Position numbers and translations under genes: made by a program
Notes under the pieces: generated by a model
Databases searched by the model: none
The model's input: the letters and a program-made list of their open reading frames with translations, nothing else
What the model was told of the DNA's origin: nothing
Origin: Allobosea sp. CRIB-10
Lineage (GTDB): Bacteria > Pseudomonadota > Alphaproteobacteria > Rhizobiales > Beijerinckiaceae
Direction: 5' to 3'
Assembly (NCBI RefSeq): GCF_900112185.1
Contig: NZ_FOKP01000029.1
Coordinates: 18,654 to 82,653 of the forward strand
DNA: 64,000 nt
Part shown: piece by piece, positions 7,342-15,691 of the stretch
Layout: the number at the start of each line of letters is the position of its first letter
Numbering within the stretch: the first letter of the stretch is position 1

Positions 7342-8889
7342 TCAGCCCGCCAGGGCCGCGGCAAGCTTCGCCCGGTTGACCACATAATCGCCGGGGCTGC
7401 GGCCCTGCGCGCCCGGCTGCCGGTCGGCCCGGCTGAGCACGTCCTCGCTCTCGAGCTCCTTCAGCACGTCCTCGAACGCCGCCGGCGACCCGAACAGCCC
7501 GGTGCGGGAACGGCGCAGCTCGCGCGCCCGGAAACGCTGCGTCCCGCTGGCCATGAGGTGCCGGACCAGGTTCTCCCGGATCTGCTCGCCCGGGTCCTGC
7601 GCCACATGCCGGGCGACCCTGATCATGCCGGGCGCGAACAACCGGTCGACCAGCGCGATGGCCGCTTCGATCCGGGCGAGAGACACACTCCGGGGGAGGG
7701 CGTCGCCGTCACGGGCTGCGGCGATCGCCTCCAGGACTAGGGCGAGCCGCCCGCAGTGACCGCCGGCCTTCGCATACCAGCTGCGGACCAGCCCGCCCGC
7801 GCGCCGGCCGGCCTCGCTCCAGTCCCTCATCGCCCGCTCCAGCCGATCGAGGCCTGCTTCCTCGATCGGGATGGTCGTCACATCCTCGACCCGGCCCATC
7901 GCACGCAGCCGGCCGACGAGCTCGATCAGGCCGTCGAGCGACAGCGCGGTTCGCGCGATCAGCGCGTCGCGCTCCTCGTCGATCCAGACCCAGAAGAACC
8001 GTCCGGCCAGGCCATCGTCCTGCCGGCCGACCAGGCCGGTGATCTTGTCGGGCTGCGTCCCGGTCAAAATGGAGACCGCCAAGCTCTGCAGCTCGCGGCT
8101 CTCCCGGCTGATCCGTCCGACCCTGAGCGCGCTGCCGCCGGTCGACTGCAGCAGCCGGGAGCGCATCTGCCGGCCCTGGCCGAGCAGCGTCGCGGCCTCG
8201 TCGGCCAGGGCGAGAACGCCGCGGGGCGAGCCGGCCAGCATCTCGGTCATGTCCTCGACCGAGGAATCCTGGATGACGATGCCGGGCCGGATCGGCACAA
8301 CCACGGAGTCTGGACTGCGCGCCGGCGGCCTGGGATCCGGCAGATCCCTGATGAGCGCCTTGCGCTGCTCGGCCTGATAAATGCGCCACTCCAGCTCGAT
8401 CCGGCTCTTGTCGCGCTGGGCCGCCTCGTGATCCTGGCGCCAGCGCTCGCGTTCGGCGACGGTCGCCGCCTCCAGCAGCATCTTGGGCAAGGCGGTCATG
8501 TCGCTCTTGCGCGCGCCGGGCGTGGCGACGATCGCTCCCCACAGTACCGGCGGTTCGCTCCGGACGGCGCCGAGCCCGACCCTGATCAGCGAGCCCAGCG
8601 CCGTGGCCGAGGTGACCAGCACGCTGAGCAGCGGCATCTCCGCCGGGACATCATATCCGGTCGCCAGCCTGGCGATGTCAGCTGCCAGCAGCGCATCGCC
8701 GAGATCCGCAAGGTCGACGGCCGGCGCGGCGGGATGCGTGCTCACCGCATCCTCCGCAGCAGGCCGGTCCCGTGAGGGAATAGCCATCGGCGCGATCGGC
8801 CGCGGTATCGGCATAGGGGACCGGTGCGGCGCGAGCAGCGAAGGCCGCACGGGAGTGTTGGCGAGACCAGAATCGGGCGCGTCGGACAT
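7342..8889 (-). CDS. DUF3987 (YfjI-like) helicase/primase-associated protein
   Basis: A 515-aa protein resembling the DUF3987 family found in prophages and integrative elements, often with replication functions. A degenerate P-loop-like motif is visible at ATPGARKSD. It is followed by a helical segment, then the acidic motif GVLALADEAATLLG and TGTQPDKI, an order typical of the family. A winged-helix-like tail is present (FRARELRRS). The start is the ATG at 8889 (MSDAPDSG); an upstream GTG-type extension is low-complexity Arg-rich and rejected. It is 11 bases downstream of the next minus-strand gene, so the two are an operon. Likely cytosolic and DNA-linked. Confidence 0.66.
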   Translation of the reverse strand: MSDAPDSGLANTPVRPSLLAPHRSPMPIPRPIAPMAIPSRDRPAAEDAVSTHPAAPAVDLADLGDALLAADIARLATGYDVPAEMPLLSVLVTSATALGSLIRVGLGAVRSEPPVLWGAIVATPGARKSDMTALPKMLLEAATVAERERWRQDHEAAQRDKSRIELEWRIYQAEQRKALIRDLPDPRPPARSPDSVVVPIRPGIVIQDSSVEDMTEMLAGSPRGVLALADEAATLLGQGRQMRSRLLQSTGGSALRVGRISRESRELQSLAVSILTGTQPDKITGLVGRQDDGLAGRFFWVWIDEERDALIARTALSLDGLIELVGRLRAMGRVEDVTTIPIEEAGLDRLERAMRDWSEAGRRAGGLVRSWYAKAGGHCGRLALVLEAIAAARDGDALPRSVSLARIEAAIALVDRLFAPGMIRVARHVAQDPGEQIRENLVRHLMASGTQRFRARELRRSRTGLFGSPAAFEDVLKELESEDVLSRADRQPGAQGRSPGDYVVNRAKLAAALAG

Positions 8890-8900
8890 GGCTCGTCTCC

Positions 8901-9365
8901 TCAGTCCTTCAGCCGCTCGAGAAGAGCCGGCGAGATCGATGCCCCTTCCTTCAGGCAGCAGGCTCCCTGGAGCCTGACCCAGCGGCTGACGGTGCGCGCC
9001 CAACCTCCGCCTTCCGCATCGACGGCCGCGACCGCGTCGGTCTCGACGAGATCGTCGTCGATCAGCCCCACCAGCACCGGCAGATCTTCGCCGTCTCCGA
9101 GGACGAGCGCCGCATCGGTCATCACCGGCACCTCGGCCAGTTCCGCCACTGAGGGCGTCCATCCCTGCCGCAGGCGCCGCAACTCGGCGCGCAGGCGCGC
9201 AGCCCTGTCGCGCAGTTCCGGGGGGAGGCGCTCGGCCATCTCGTCATCGGGAAACTCACCGTCGCCGACGAGCACGGCGATGCCGTTGCTCATCAGCCCG
9301 GTGTCGGGGGTATCGGGCCGGCGCGACCGGTAATCGGCCGTCCACTCGTCCGCATGGTGGGACAC
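8901..9365 (-). CDS. small element protein, DUF6634-like
   Basis: About 154 aa, soluble and acidic. The motif GGWARTVSRWVRLQG near the C-terminus and the Arg-rich helix RARRLRAELRRLRQGWTPS are features I associate with the DUF6634 family of alphaproteobacterial mobile elements. That match is from memory and unconfirmed. The GTG at 9365 is preferred because GGAG lies 7 bases upstream; a GTG at 9389 is the alternative. It is the first gene of the minus-strand pair with the DUF3987 gene. Function unknown. Confidence 0.55.
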   Translation of the reverse strand: MSHHADEWTADYRSRRPDTPDTGLMSNGIAVLVGDGEFPDDEMAERLPPELRDRAARLRAELRRLRQGWTPSVAELAEVPVMTDAALVLGDGEDLPVLVGLIDDDLVETDAVAAVDAEGGGWARTVSRWVRLQGACCLKEGASISPALLERLKD

Positions 9366-9467
9366 AACTGCACTCCAATCAGATAACACGGAATAACAGT
9401 GTAATCAGGATTCGCTGATTTGCAAACGGGCGCACGCGATGGCATCGTCCGGACGTCAACGAGCCGA

Positions 9468-9845
9468 ATGGAACCGATGTTCTTTTTCTTCTACGTGCCG
9501 AGCGATCCCCAGCATGTGCGCACCGCAGCCGCCATGTACGACGGCCCCTACGACGTCATGCCCGACGTCTCGATCGCGACGATGCGGACGTTCTTGAACG
9601 TCGCCGCCAACAGCGCTGACGAACCCTCCGCCAAGATCCTGGCGGAGCGGGCCGGGCTGAACTACGCAAAATTTATGCGGCACATCGAAGTCCTGGCCGA
9701 AGGGTCACGGCGCGTCCCAGGCCACCAGGTTCTGACCAAGACCTACAACGCCGAGATGCGGCGCCACGAAATCCACATCACGCTTAAGGGACTCAACCTG
9801 CTCGGTGCGATCGTCGAGCCGATCGCCGAGGCCAAGGCGGAATGA
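9468..9845 (+). CDS. small winged-helix-like DNA-binding protein
   Basis: A 125-aa cytosolic protein. After a short N-terminal arm it has a helix with SIATMRTFLNVAANS, then AKILAERAGLNYAKFMRHIEVLAEG and a beta-hairpin-like tail ending HEIHITLKGLNLLGAIV. This helix-turn-helix plus wing is the pattern of MarR/phage-type winged helix proteins. Start codons at 9468 and 9477 are both possible; a TTG at 9420 is less likely. It is divergent from the 8901-9365 gene, with a shared intergenic region. It is probably the regulator of the element module. Confidence 0.55.
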   Translation: MEPMFFFFYVPSDPQHVRTAAAMYDGPYDVMPDVSIATMRTFLNVAANSADEPSAKILAERAGLNYAKFMRHIEVLAEGSRRVPGHQVLTKTYNAEMRRHEIHITLKGLNLLGAIVEPIAEAKAE

Positions 9846-10079
9846 CGACCGCGCCAGAGACAGCACCAGCAAACAGGGCAGCTTCGACAAAGGTCCTCAG
9901 GTGTCTGCCGCTGGCCCAATCCCCTCGTATTGCATCGGAAAGTCAGGGCGAGGCCGAGTGGCGCCACAACCCGACATTGGGAGCTTGCCGGATACCAGAT
10001 ATTCGGGACGACAATTGTCTTCGCCGCTGCGGCACAGCATCATAATGAAGCTGAACCGCATCGCAGGTGGTTGGACCAT

Positions 10080-10985
10080 ATGGCGACGACTCCGGGCCTG
10101 TATCTGAAATGGCGCGCTTTTCGGGAGCTCGTCGGCATGCCGATGCCCGAGGCGGAGATTGCCTTTCGGCTGTTCGGCGAGACGAAATGGGAGAGCAGCG
10201 CGCCGAAATTCTCGAAGCTGCTTTACGGCGATTACGGCTTCTCCCTCGATACCGCCACCGAACTCGCCGAGATCGTCAACAAGCGTCTCGACGTCAGCCT
10301 GCGAGCGCGTGGATTGCCCGGACTGGCGGAGCCGCTGGCTCCGTCCGAGTTCACACTCCCGCTCTACGACTTCATCCGTCGCATCCAGTCGGCAGCGCGG
10401 ATCGAGGACGGCGAAACGCTCGACCGGGCGCAGGACGCGCTGCTCGGCGACTTGGCACCTGGGGTCAATCCGCAGGGAACGGTGCGGCTCGTCATCGAGA
10501 AATTCGCCGCTGATCGCAGCTTCGACGGCTTTCTGCCGTCGGGCGGCGATGGCCCTGTGGTTTTTGAAGCAGGCCGGCACAAGGGCCGCATCGCGGTGCA
10601 AGGCATCGATCGCGAGCCCGCCATGGCCTATACGCTGCTGGCGCGCGACACGCGCCCGATCGGACACAGATGCTGGGAACTGAGCTGGGCCGAAACGATC
10701 CTGTGGTTACCGTCCCCGTCTCGCCCGCGCCTTGTCGAGGGAAAGCTGCTGCTGATGCCTGAAGCGGCGCCCGTGCAGCCCAAGCCCGGACGGTTCCTGG
10801 CGACTACGGCGCTGCTCTGGGAAGCCGACAGTCGCAGACTGCTCGATCCGAGAGGGGCAGATGCGGAACCGGGCGCGCTCGACGAGGAGGAGACGGCCCG
10901 CTTCCTGACCAATCTGCGCCGCCTGCAGCGGCGCAACGCGCAGGTCGTGACGGTGTCGAGCGCCGAGTACATCGTGACGGTCTGA
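10080..10985 (+). CDS. uncharacterised cytosolic protein paired with a caspase-like gene
   Basis: A 301-aa protein with no signal peptide or membrane helix. The start is the ATG at 10080 (MATTPGLYLKWRAF); upstream in-frame sequence has no protein-like composition. The N-terminal 80 residues are helical with charged surfaces (FSLDTATELAEIVNKRL). The middle and end look like mixed alpha/beta (CWELSWAETILWLPS). I do not recognise the family. It ends 13 bases before the caspase-like gene, so the two are almost surely co-transcribed. A role as caspase substrate, adaptor or inhibitor is a reasonable guess only. Confidence 0.65.
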   Translation: MATTPGLYLKWRAFRELVGMPMPEAEIAFRLFGETKWESSAPKFSKLLYGDYGFSLDTATELAEIVNKRLDVSLRARGLPGLAEPLAPSEFTLPLYDFIRRIQSAARIEDGETLDRAQDALLGDLAPGVNPQGTVRLVIEKFAADRSFDGFLPSGGDGPVVFEAGRHKGRIAVQGIDREPAMAYTLLARDTRPIGHRCWELSWAETILWLPSPSRPRLVEGKLLLMPEAAPVQPKPGRFLATTALLWEADSRRLLDPRGADAEPGALDEEETARFLTNLRRLQRRNAQVVTVSSAEYIVTV

Positions 10986-10998
10986 GGGAGCGTCGCCG

Positions 10999-13839
10999 AT
11001 GCGCAGCCGCTGGTTCGATCTCTCGGGCGACGCCGGCACCTCCCCGGCGAGCGCGGGTGAAGCCGATGCGACACCGGCTTCGAACACCGCAACCCCTCGG
11101 GTCGACGGGCCTTCCAAGTCCCAACCGGAACAGCGCTTCGCCCTGCTGATCGGCAACGCTGCCTATTCCCCCGCTGCGCTCGCCAATCCGGTCCGGGACG
11201 TGCGCCTGCTGGGCTGGACGCTCGAAGGGATGGGCTTCTCCGTGCGGCGCGTCGAGAATGCGACGCTGGCCGCGATGCAGGACGCGGTCATCGCCTTCGG
11301 CGAAGAGCTCGACGCCGCCGGCGCGCATGCGGTCGCGCTGCTCTATTTCGCGGGGCATGGCGTGCAGCATGAGGGCAGCAACTTCCTGCTGCCGGTCGAT
11401 GCCCGGATCCCGGCGCCGCATTATCTCGCGACCCGGTCGCTGCCGCTCGACGTGGCGGTGGCACAGCTCGCCCGCTGCCCGCGCCGCGCCACCATCGTCG
11501 CGGTCGACGCCTGCCGCGACGAGGTCGTGACGGATGCGACTGCGGATGCGGCGGGCGTCACGGCGGGGCTCGCACGCGCCAAGCTGCCGCGCCCCTCGCA
11601 ACTCGTCTTTTCGACGGCGGCCCAGGCACGTGCTGCCGACGGCTTCGGCGATCACAGCCCCTTCGCGCTGGCTCTGTCCGAGGAGTTGCCGGGGCTGCTC
11701 GTCCCGGGCCGCCGCCTGCAAGACATGATCGACGACGTCGCCACCAAGGTCGGCCTCTGGACCAAGGACGAGCAGACGGTCGCCGTCTATCGCGAAGGCT
11801 TCATGCCGCCCTTGTCGCTGACGAAGGCGGATGAGCAGCGGCTGCGCGACTGGAGCAAGCGCCCGCCGTTCCGGCTCTCGCGCCGGCAGGCCGTGCAGCG
11901 AATCGCCGCCGGCATCGCGGCACTGGCTATGGTCGCGGCGGCAACGCTATGGTGGACCGCCTATCCGGAAACGCGCACGACCCTGCTGCTGCGCGCCGGG
12001 CTGCTCGACAAGGCCGCCTATGATCTGACCTGCGCCCGGCCCTGGGATGGAGTGGCCGATCGCTACGGGCTGACGCGCCGCGACTGGTGCCTGTCGATCC
12101 CGAAATGGATGGAGGACAAGCTCGTCCGCAAGGAAGGCACGGTCGAAAAGGTCGCAGCCGGGCTCAGGGACGGTGATCCAAAGGCTGTCTTCCTGTCGGC
12201 GCTCCTCGCCTCCAGCCAGGCGGAGAGCCTCGCCGGCGAGTCGAAGGAGAGGCGGAGCCGCGAGGCCTATGCGCTTGCCATGCGGGCAGCGCGCACGGAT
12301 CTGCCGGTCGGCGAGCTCGCTCCCTTCCTTCTCGCGCCGTCGATCGTCCGCGTAGAATTGGGTCCTGCCGCCATTCTGCGGGCGATGCGACGCGCCTCGG
12401 CCCATGGCGTGTTCGCCGCCGCAATCCTCGCGCCGGTCATCGAGGCCAAGCTTCGCAGCAATGGGCTCGAAGGCGTGCCCCCGGACGTCCTCGACGCCGT
12501 CAGCAAGGCTTTTCTCCGCGCCGAGGACGAAGACCCCTCGGGCGAAGTCGCCTACAATGCAGCAAATGCCTTCAGCGGCACGCTCGGCTTTCCCGAACTC
12601 GCCTCGCCGGAGCGGGAGCACTTCTGGCTGCGCCGCTCGGCGGCGGCCGGCTTCCGGCCGGCGATCGGCCTTCTGCTCGAACGTGCGGGAAGGGATCCGG
12701 CCTATCGGCTGGAGAACGACGAGCGGCAACGGCTCGTCGGCATCATGGCGAGTGGCGATGACCCCGTCGGACGCTACTGGCGGGCCCGCCAGCGCATCGG
12801 TCGCGAGCACCGCATCGCGCCGGAGACGCTCGCCTTGTTCGCTTCCGCCGCCCAGGCCGGTTTCACACCCGCGACGCTCGATCTCGCGGATTACTATCTG
12901 GGCGATGGCCGCGACCCCGAGCGGGCGCTCGCGCTGCTGCGTGCCGCCGCGAAAGCCCGCCAGCCGGAAGCCATCCTGCATCTCGGCCTTCTTCTGGCGA
13001 ACGGGAGGGCCGGGCGCGATGGCCAGCCGCCCGTCGCGCCGCAGCCGAAGAAAGCCGTCGAGCTCCTCGAACGGCCGGAGATCGCGCAGGATCTGCTAGG
13101 CCGGTTCGCGCTCGCCCGGCTCTACCTCTACGGCGATCCCGCCCTGCGCGATCCGGCCAAGGCCGAGGCTCTGCTACGCGATGTCGCCAGAGCGACGCCG
13201 GAACCGCGGATCGGGCTCGATGCGCGCGGGGAACTCGACCGGATCGCGACCGAGCGCGCGTTGAAGCGGGTGCTCGATCCTTCGCTCGCCATCACGGCCG
13301 GGCGTCCGGATGCCCCCGTGTCTCTGACGCTAGCGATATCTCCGTCCTGCGCCAGCTGCGGTCTGGAGAAGCTGATGCAGGTCGTCGAACCCTTCCTGGC
13401 GAGAGGCGACGCCCATCTCTTCGTCGTGCCGCTCAGGGCGCCTGCCGATGCGAGCGTCGAGGCCTCGATGATCGCTGTCTGCGCCGCCCCCGAGACGCGT
13501 TTCGCTCGGTTTCGCAAGCTCGTGGCCGGCGCCGCCCGGTGGGGAAGCCTCCCCGAAGAGGCAGAGCGAAGACGGGCCTTTGCCGAAGTCCTGAGTGAGG
13601 GAGACACCTTATCCGTCGACATCGACGCATGCCTTCGAAACGGTACGGCTCGGGCGGCGCTGCAACGTCAGCACGATGACATCATGTCGGCGACGGGGCT
13701 GAAGGCTCAGCCCGTCCTCTTCATCGGCGGCGAGAGGCGCGAGGAGGCCGATGCTCTTCCCGCGGACGAACTGCGCCGACTCATCCTCGCCCAGCTGCCG
13801 CCGGCGAGGCGCGCCGGACCGGGCGGCCCGACGCCATAG
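10999..13839 (+). CDS. caspase-like (C14) protease fused to TM, Sel1 repeats and a thioredoxin-like domain
   Basis: A 946-aa membrane protein. Residues 45-270 are a peptidase C14 caspase domain: the opening strand RFALLIGNAAY, catalytic His120 in LYFAGHGVQ and catalytic Cys172 in VDACRDE. One hydrophobic helix follows at about 301-322, preceded by basic residues, which places the caspase domain in the cytosol. The rest should be periplasmic: helical Sel1/TPR-like repeats (about 330-750), then a thioredoxin/DsbA-like domain starting LTLAISPSCASCG with Cys784-x-x-Cys787 and a later PVLFIGGERR strand. Caspase-type bacterial proteases act in regulated proteolysis and cell suicide. Here the C-terminal redox-type domain suggests a periplasmic sensor. 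The upstream 301-aa gene is coupled. Confidence 0.85.
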   Translation: MRSRWFDLSGDAGTSPASAGEADATPASNTATPRVDGPSKSQPEQRFALLIGNAAYSPAALANPVRDVRLLGWTLEGMGFSVRRVENATLAAMQDAVIAFGEELDAAGAHAVALLYFAGHGVQHEGSNFLLPVDARIPAPHYLATRSLPLDVAVAQLARCPRRATIVAVDACRDEVVTDATADAAGVTAGLARAKLPRPSQLVFSTAAQARAADGFGDHSPFALALSEELPGLLVPGRRLQDMIDDVATKVGLWTKDEQTVAVYREGFMPPLSLTKADEQRLRDWSKRPPFRLSRRQAVQRIAAGIAALAMVAAATLWWTAYPETRTTLLLRAGLLDKAAYDLTCARPWDGVADRYGLTRRDWCLSIPKWMEDKLVRKEGTVEKVAAGLRDGDPKAVFLSALLASSQAESLAGESKERRSREAYALAMRAARTDLPVGELAPFLLAPSIVRVELGPAAILRAMRRASAHGVFAAAILAPVIEAKLRSNGLEGVPPDVLDAVSKAFLRAEDEDPSGEVAYNAANAFSGTLGFPELASPEREHFWLRRSAAAGFRPAIGLLLERAGRDPAYRLENDERQRLVGIMASGDDPVGRYWRARQRIGREHRIAPETLALFASAAQAGFTPATLDLADYYLGDGRDPERALALLRAAAKARQPEAILHLGLLLANGRAGRDGQPPVAPQPKKAVELLERPEIAQDLLGRFALARLYLYGDPALRDPAKAEALLRDVARATPEPRIGLDARGELDRIATERALKRVLDPSLAITAGRPDAPVSLTLAISPSCASCGLEKLMQVVEPFLARGDAHLFVVPLRAPADASVEASMIAVCAAPETRFARFRKLVAGAARWGSLPEEAERRRAFAEVLSEGDTLSVDIDACLRNGTARAALQRQHDDIMSATGLKAQPVLFIGGERREEADALPADELRRLILAQLPPARRAGPGGPTP

Positions 13840-13868
13840 ATCGAATGATCTGTGCCGGTCACGATGCT

Positions 13869-14306
13869 CTACTTGGCCATCGGCCGCCCATCAAAGATCC
13901 GCTCCAGAACGAGCCTCCACGACACAAAGAGGGACAGAAAGAAGATGAAGAGCCCGAGACAGCCGAAGACGATGCCCGGCCAGACCATCACCACGCTTGC
14001 GACGGTCGCTGCGAGCTCATGAGCGAGCCAGGACGCGGCGAAGCCGACATCCTGCACGATGTCCCAGTGGTTCTGCGGCGGCCGCGGCTCCGGGAAATCC
14101 CGCACGAGCCACGCGACGGAGGGATGATAGGGGGCGCCGGGCTTCAGCCACGGTTCCGGGAAGAGGAAGTCGGTCGCCGCCCTGGCGATCCAGAGGCCCG
14201 CCGCCATCGAGATCGCGCCGCAGACGATGAACAGCAGGTTTCCGGTCCAGCCGAGTTCCTTCGGCGCGGCGGGGGGCTCGGCCCCGGGGTTCTGCTGAAG
14301 ATCCAT
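13869..14306 (-). CDS. small two-helix membrane protein
   Basis: 145 aa, starting at ATG 14306 with a strong GGAGGA ribosome site. It has two hydrophobic segments: around residues 20-42 (LLFIVCGAISMAAGLWIA) and near the C-terminus (VVMVWPGIVFGCLGLFIFFL). Between them lies a Pro/Trp-rich periplasmic loop with PEPRPPQNHWDIVQD. It has no recognised domain. It is convergent with the caspase-like gene and divergent from the HdeA-like gene. An upstream-extended frame to 14543 is not supported by a ribosome site. Confidence 0.65.
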   Translation of the reverse strand: MDLQQNPGAEPPAAPKELGWTGNLLFIVCGAISMAAGLWIARAATDFLFPEPWLKPGAPYHPSVAWLVRDFPEPRPPQNHWDIVQDVGFAASWLAHELAATVASVVMVWPGIVFGCLGLFIFFLSLFVSWRLVLERIFDGRPMAK

Positions 14307-14614
14307 GACGTTCTCCTCCGCGCTGATGATGTGATTTACCGGATCGGTCCGTGGCGACCTCTGATCTGTTTTTCGGATATACAGCTTTGATCGCTCGGCG
14401 AGGATTGCGCCCGCTTGCGCGGGCTTGCGGGGACCCCCGCGAGACAGGATTCGCGGAGAAGGGTGCGCTCGCATCTCCTCAAAGCCGCCATGTTCTTCGG
14501 CACGCGCCCGCTGAGGCGCTTCTCCTACGGCAAGGCCCGGCAACCGGAAGCAATCGACAGATGCCGGCCCGGTGGCAAAAGTAAACGCGATCGTCTTCGA
14601 TCGACCGAGGGACC
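14307..14614. other. divergent intergenic region
   Basis: 308 bases between the minus-strand membrane protein and the plus-strand HdeA-like gene. It must carry the promoters for both. I see no convincing gene, RNA or repeat here; ribosome sites are present at both edges (GGAGGA read on the minus strand, GAGGG read on the plus strand). Confidence 0.4.
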
Positions 14615-14971
14615 ATGTCGATCACCACACCGAGACATCCACGACTCAACCGATCGATGGCGCGAGCCGGACTGGCGTTGTGCCTCCTCTGCCCGACGGC
14701 GGCCGCCCAAAGCGCTGTGCTGCGCCTCAACGGCGCGGGCGGCCTGTCCTGCCATGTGCTGGACTCCCCCGCCAAGGCGCGTCTGCCGGAGGGGCGCGCC
14801 GCGCTGCAATGGAGCTTCGGCTACCTCACCGGCCGCGTCCAGTCGGGCGCCGGAGAGCCTCACCAGCGCTTCGCGGGCCCGGACGGCATCGCCGCCGCGA
14901 TCATCGCCTATTGCCGGGCGCATCCGAAGCGGCAGGTCGCCGACGCCGCGGCGGATTTCTTCGGGCCTTGA
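14615..14971 (+). CDS. HdeA/HdeB-like secreted small protein
   Basis: A 118-aa protein with a signal peptide (SMARAGLALCLLCPTAAAQS). The mature part has the HdeA-type pattern: one Cys early (GLSCHVL), a central Trp and GY-x-x-G (LQWSFGYLTGRVQSG), then a second Cys and His-Pro (AYCRAHPKRQVADAAADFF). HdeA/HdeB are periplasmic acid-stress chaperones stabilised by one disulfide. The start at 14615 has a GAGGG site; ATG 14657 would also leave a good signal peptide. The family match is by pattern, so the chaperone role is inferred. Confidence 0.7.
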   Translation: MSITTPRHPRLNRSMARAGLALCLLCPTAAAQSAVLRLNGAGGLSCHVLDSPAKARLPEGRAALQWSFGYLTGRVQSGAGEPHQRFAGPDGIAAAIIAYCRAHPKRQVADAAADFFGP

Positions 14972-15052
14972 CGGCCTCTCCTCCGGTTCGACGCGGCATC
15001 GTGCGGTCCAGTCGATCGCTCGGTATTTCAGGTTCTCACAGGGGGTATCGCG

Positions 15053-15568
15053 ATGTCCATGATCACCCGGTTTTGCCTCGCGAGCGCGGCCGTCGCTGCG
15101 GCGCTTCTGCTGGCGTTCCCGGCCGCGGCCCAGAACAATCGGTGCTCGGTAATGTGCAACGGCATGTACAACGATTGCTACAAATCCTGTGCCGGATCGA
15201 ATGACGGCCTCTCGCCCTTTGGAGCGGCGCCCGGCAGCGGTCCCGGCCGGTCCGGCGGCGGCTATGGCGCCATCGCGATCTCCAACAGCGTCAATGGCGA
15301 CCTGCAATGGGGAACGTCCTACAATTACGACTCTCGCGCCCGTGCGGAGGCCGTGGCGATGCGGTTCTGCATAGCCGGCGGATTTCCGGGCTGTCGTGTG
15401 CGGCTCTGGTTCTCCAACGCCTGCGCCGCCCTCGTGACCACGGCCAACGGCCGTTGGTGGGCGTATTGGCGCGGTTCGCTTGCGGCCGCACGCCGTGCGG
15501 CACTGGCGGAGTGCGGGCAGGACGACAAGGGCCGGTGCACCGTGAAGGAGGCGTTCTGCTCGTCCTGA
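15053..15568 (+). CDS. DUF4189-family secreted protein
   Basis: 171 aa with a clear signal peptide ending AFPAAAQ, then a short Cys-rich segment (CSVMCNGMYNDCYKSC) and a Gly/Ser-Pro linker. The C-terminal ~110 residues match DUF4189: YGAIAISNSVNG, regularly spaced alanine-rich helices with Cys pairs, FSNACAALVTT, and a WWAYWRG to AALAEC helix. The domain is common in secreted proteins of rhizobia and actinobacteria, with no known enzymatic function. The AGGGGG site upstream supports the ATG at 15053. The extra N-terminal Cys cluster is not typical and may form disulfides. Confidence 0.75.
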   Translation: MSMITRFCLASAAVAAALLLAFPAAAQNNRCSVMCNGMYNDCYKSCAGSNDGLSPFGAAPGSGPGRSGGGYGAIAISNSVNGDLQWGTSYNYDSRARAEAVAMRFCIAGGFPGCRVRLWFSNACAALVTTANGRWWAYWRGSLAAARRAALAECGQDDKGRCTVKEAFCSS

Positions 15569-15691
15569 AGCACGTTCCAGGTCAAGGCGGCACAAGCGCC
15601 CGCGATGAGCGGGCGAACGCGGTTCGATGGCAGCGAGAACAGCGCCGAGCGGAAAATGGAGGTCCAGTCCGAAGCAGGCGGCCGGGAGGGC

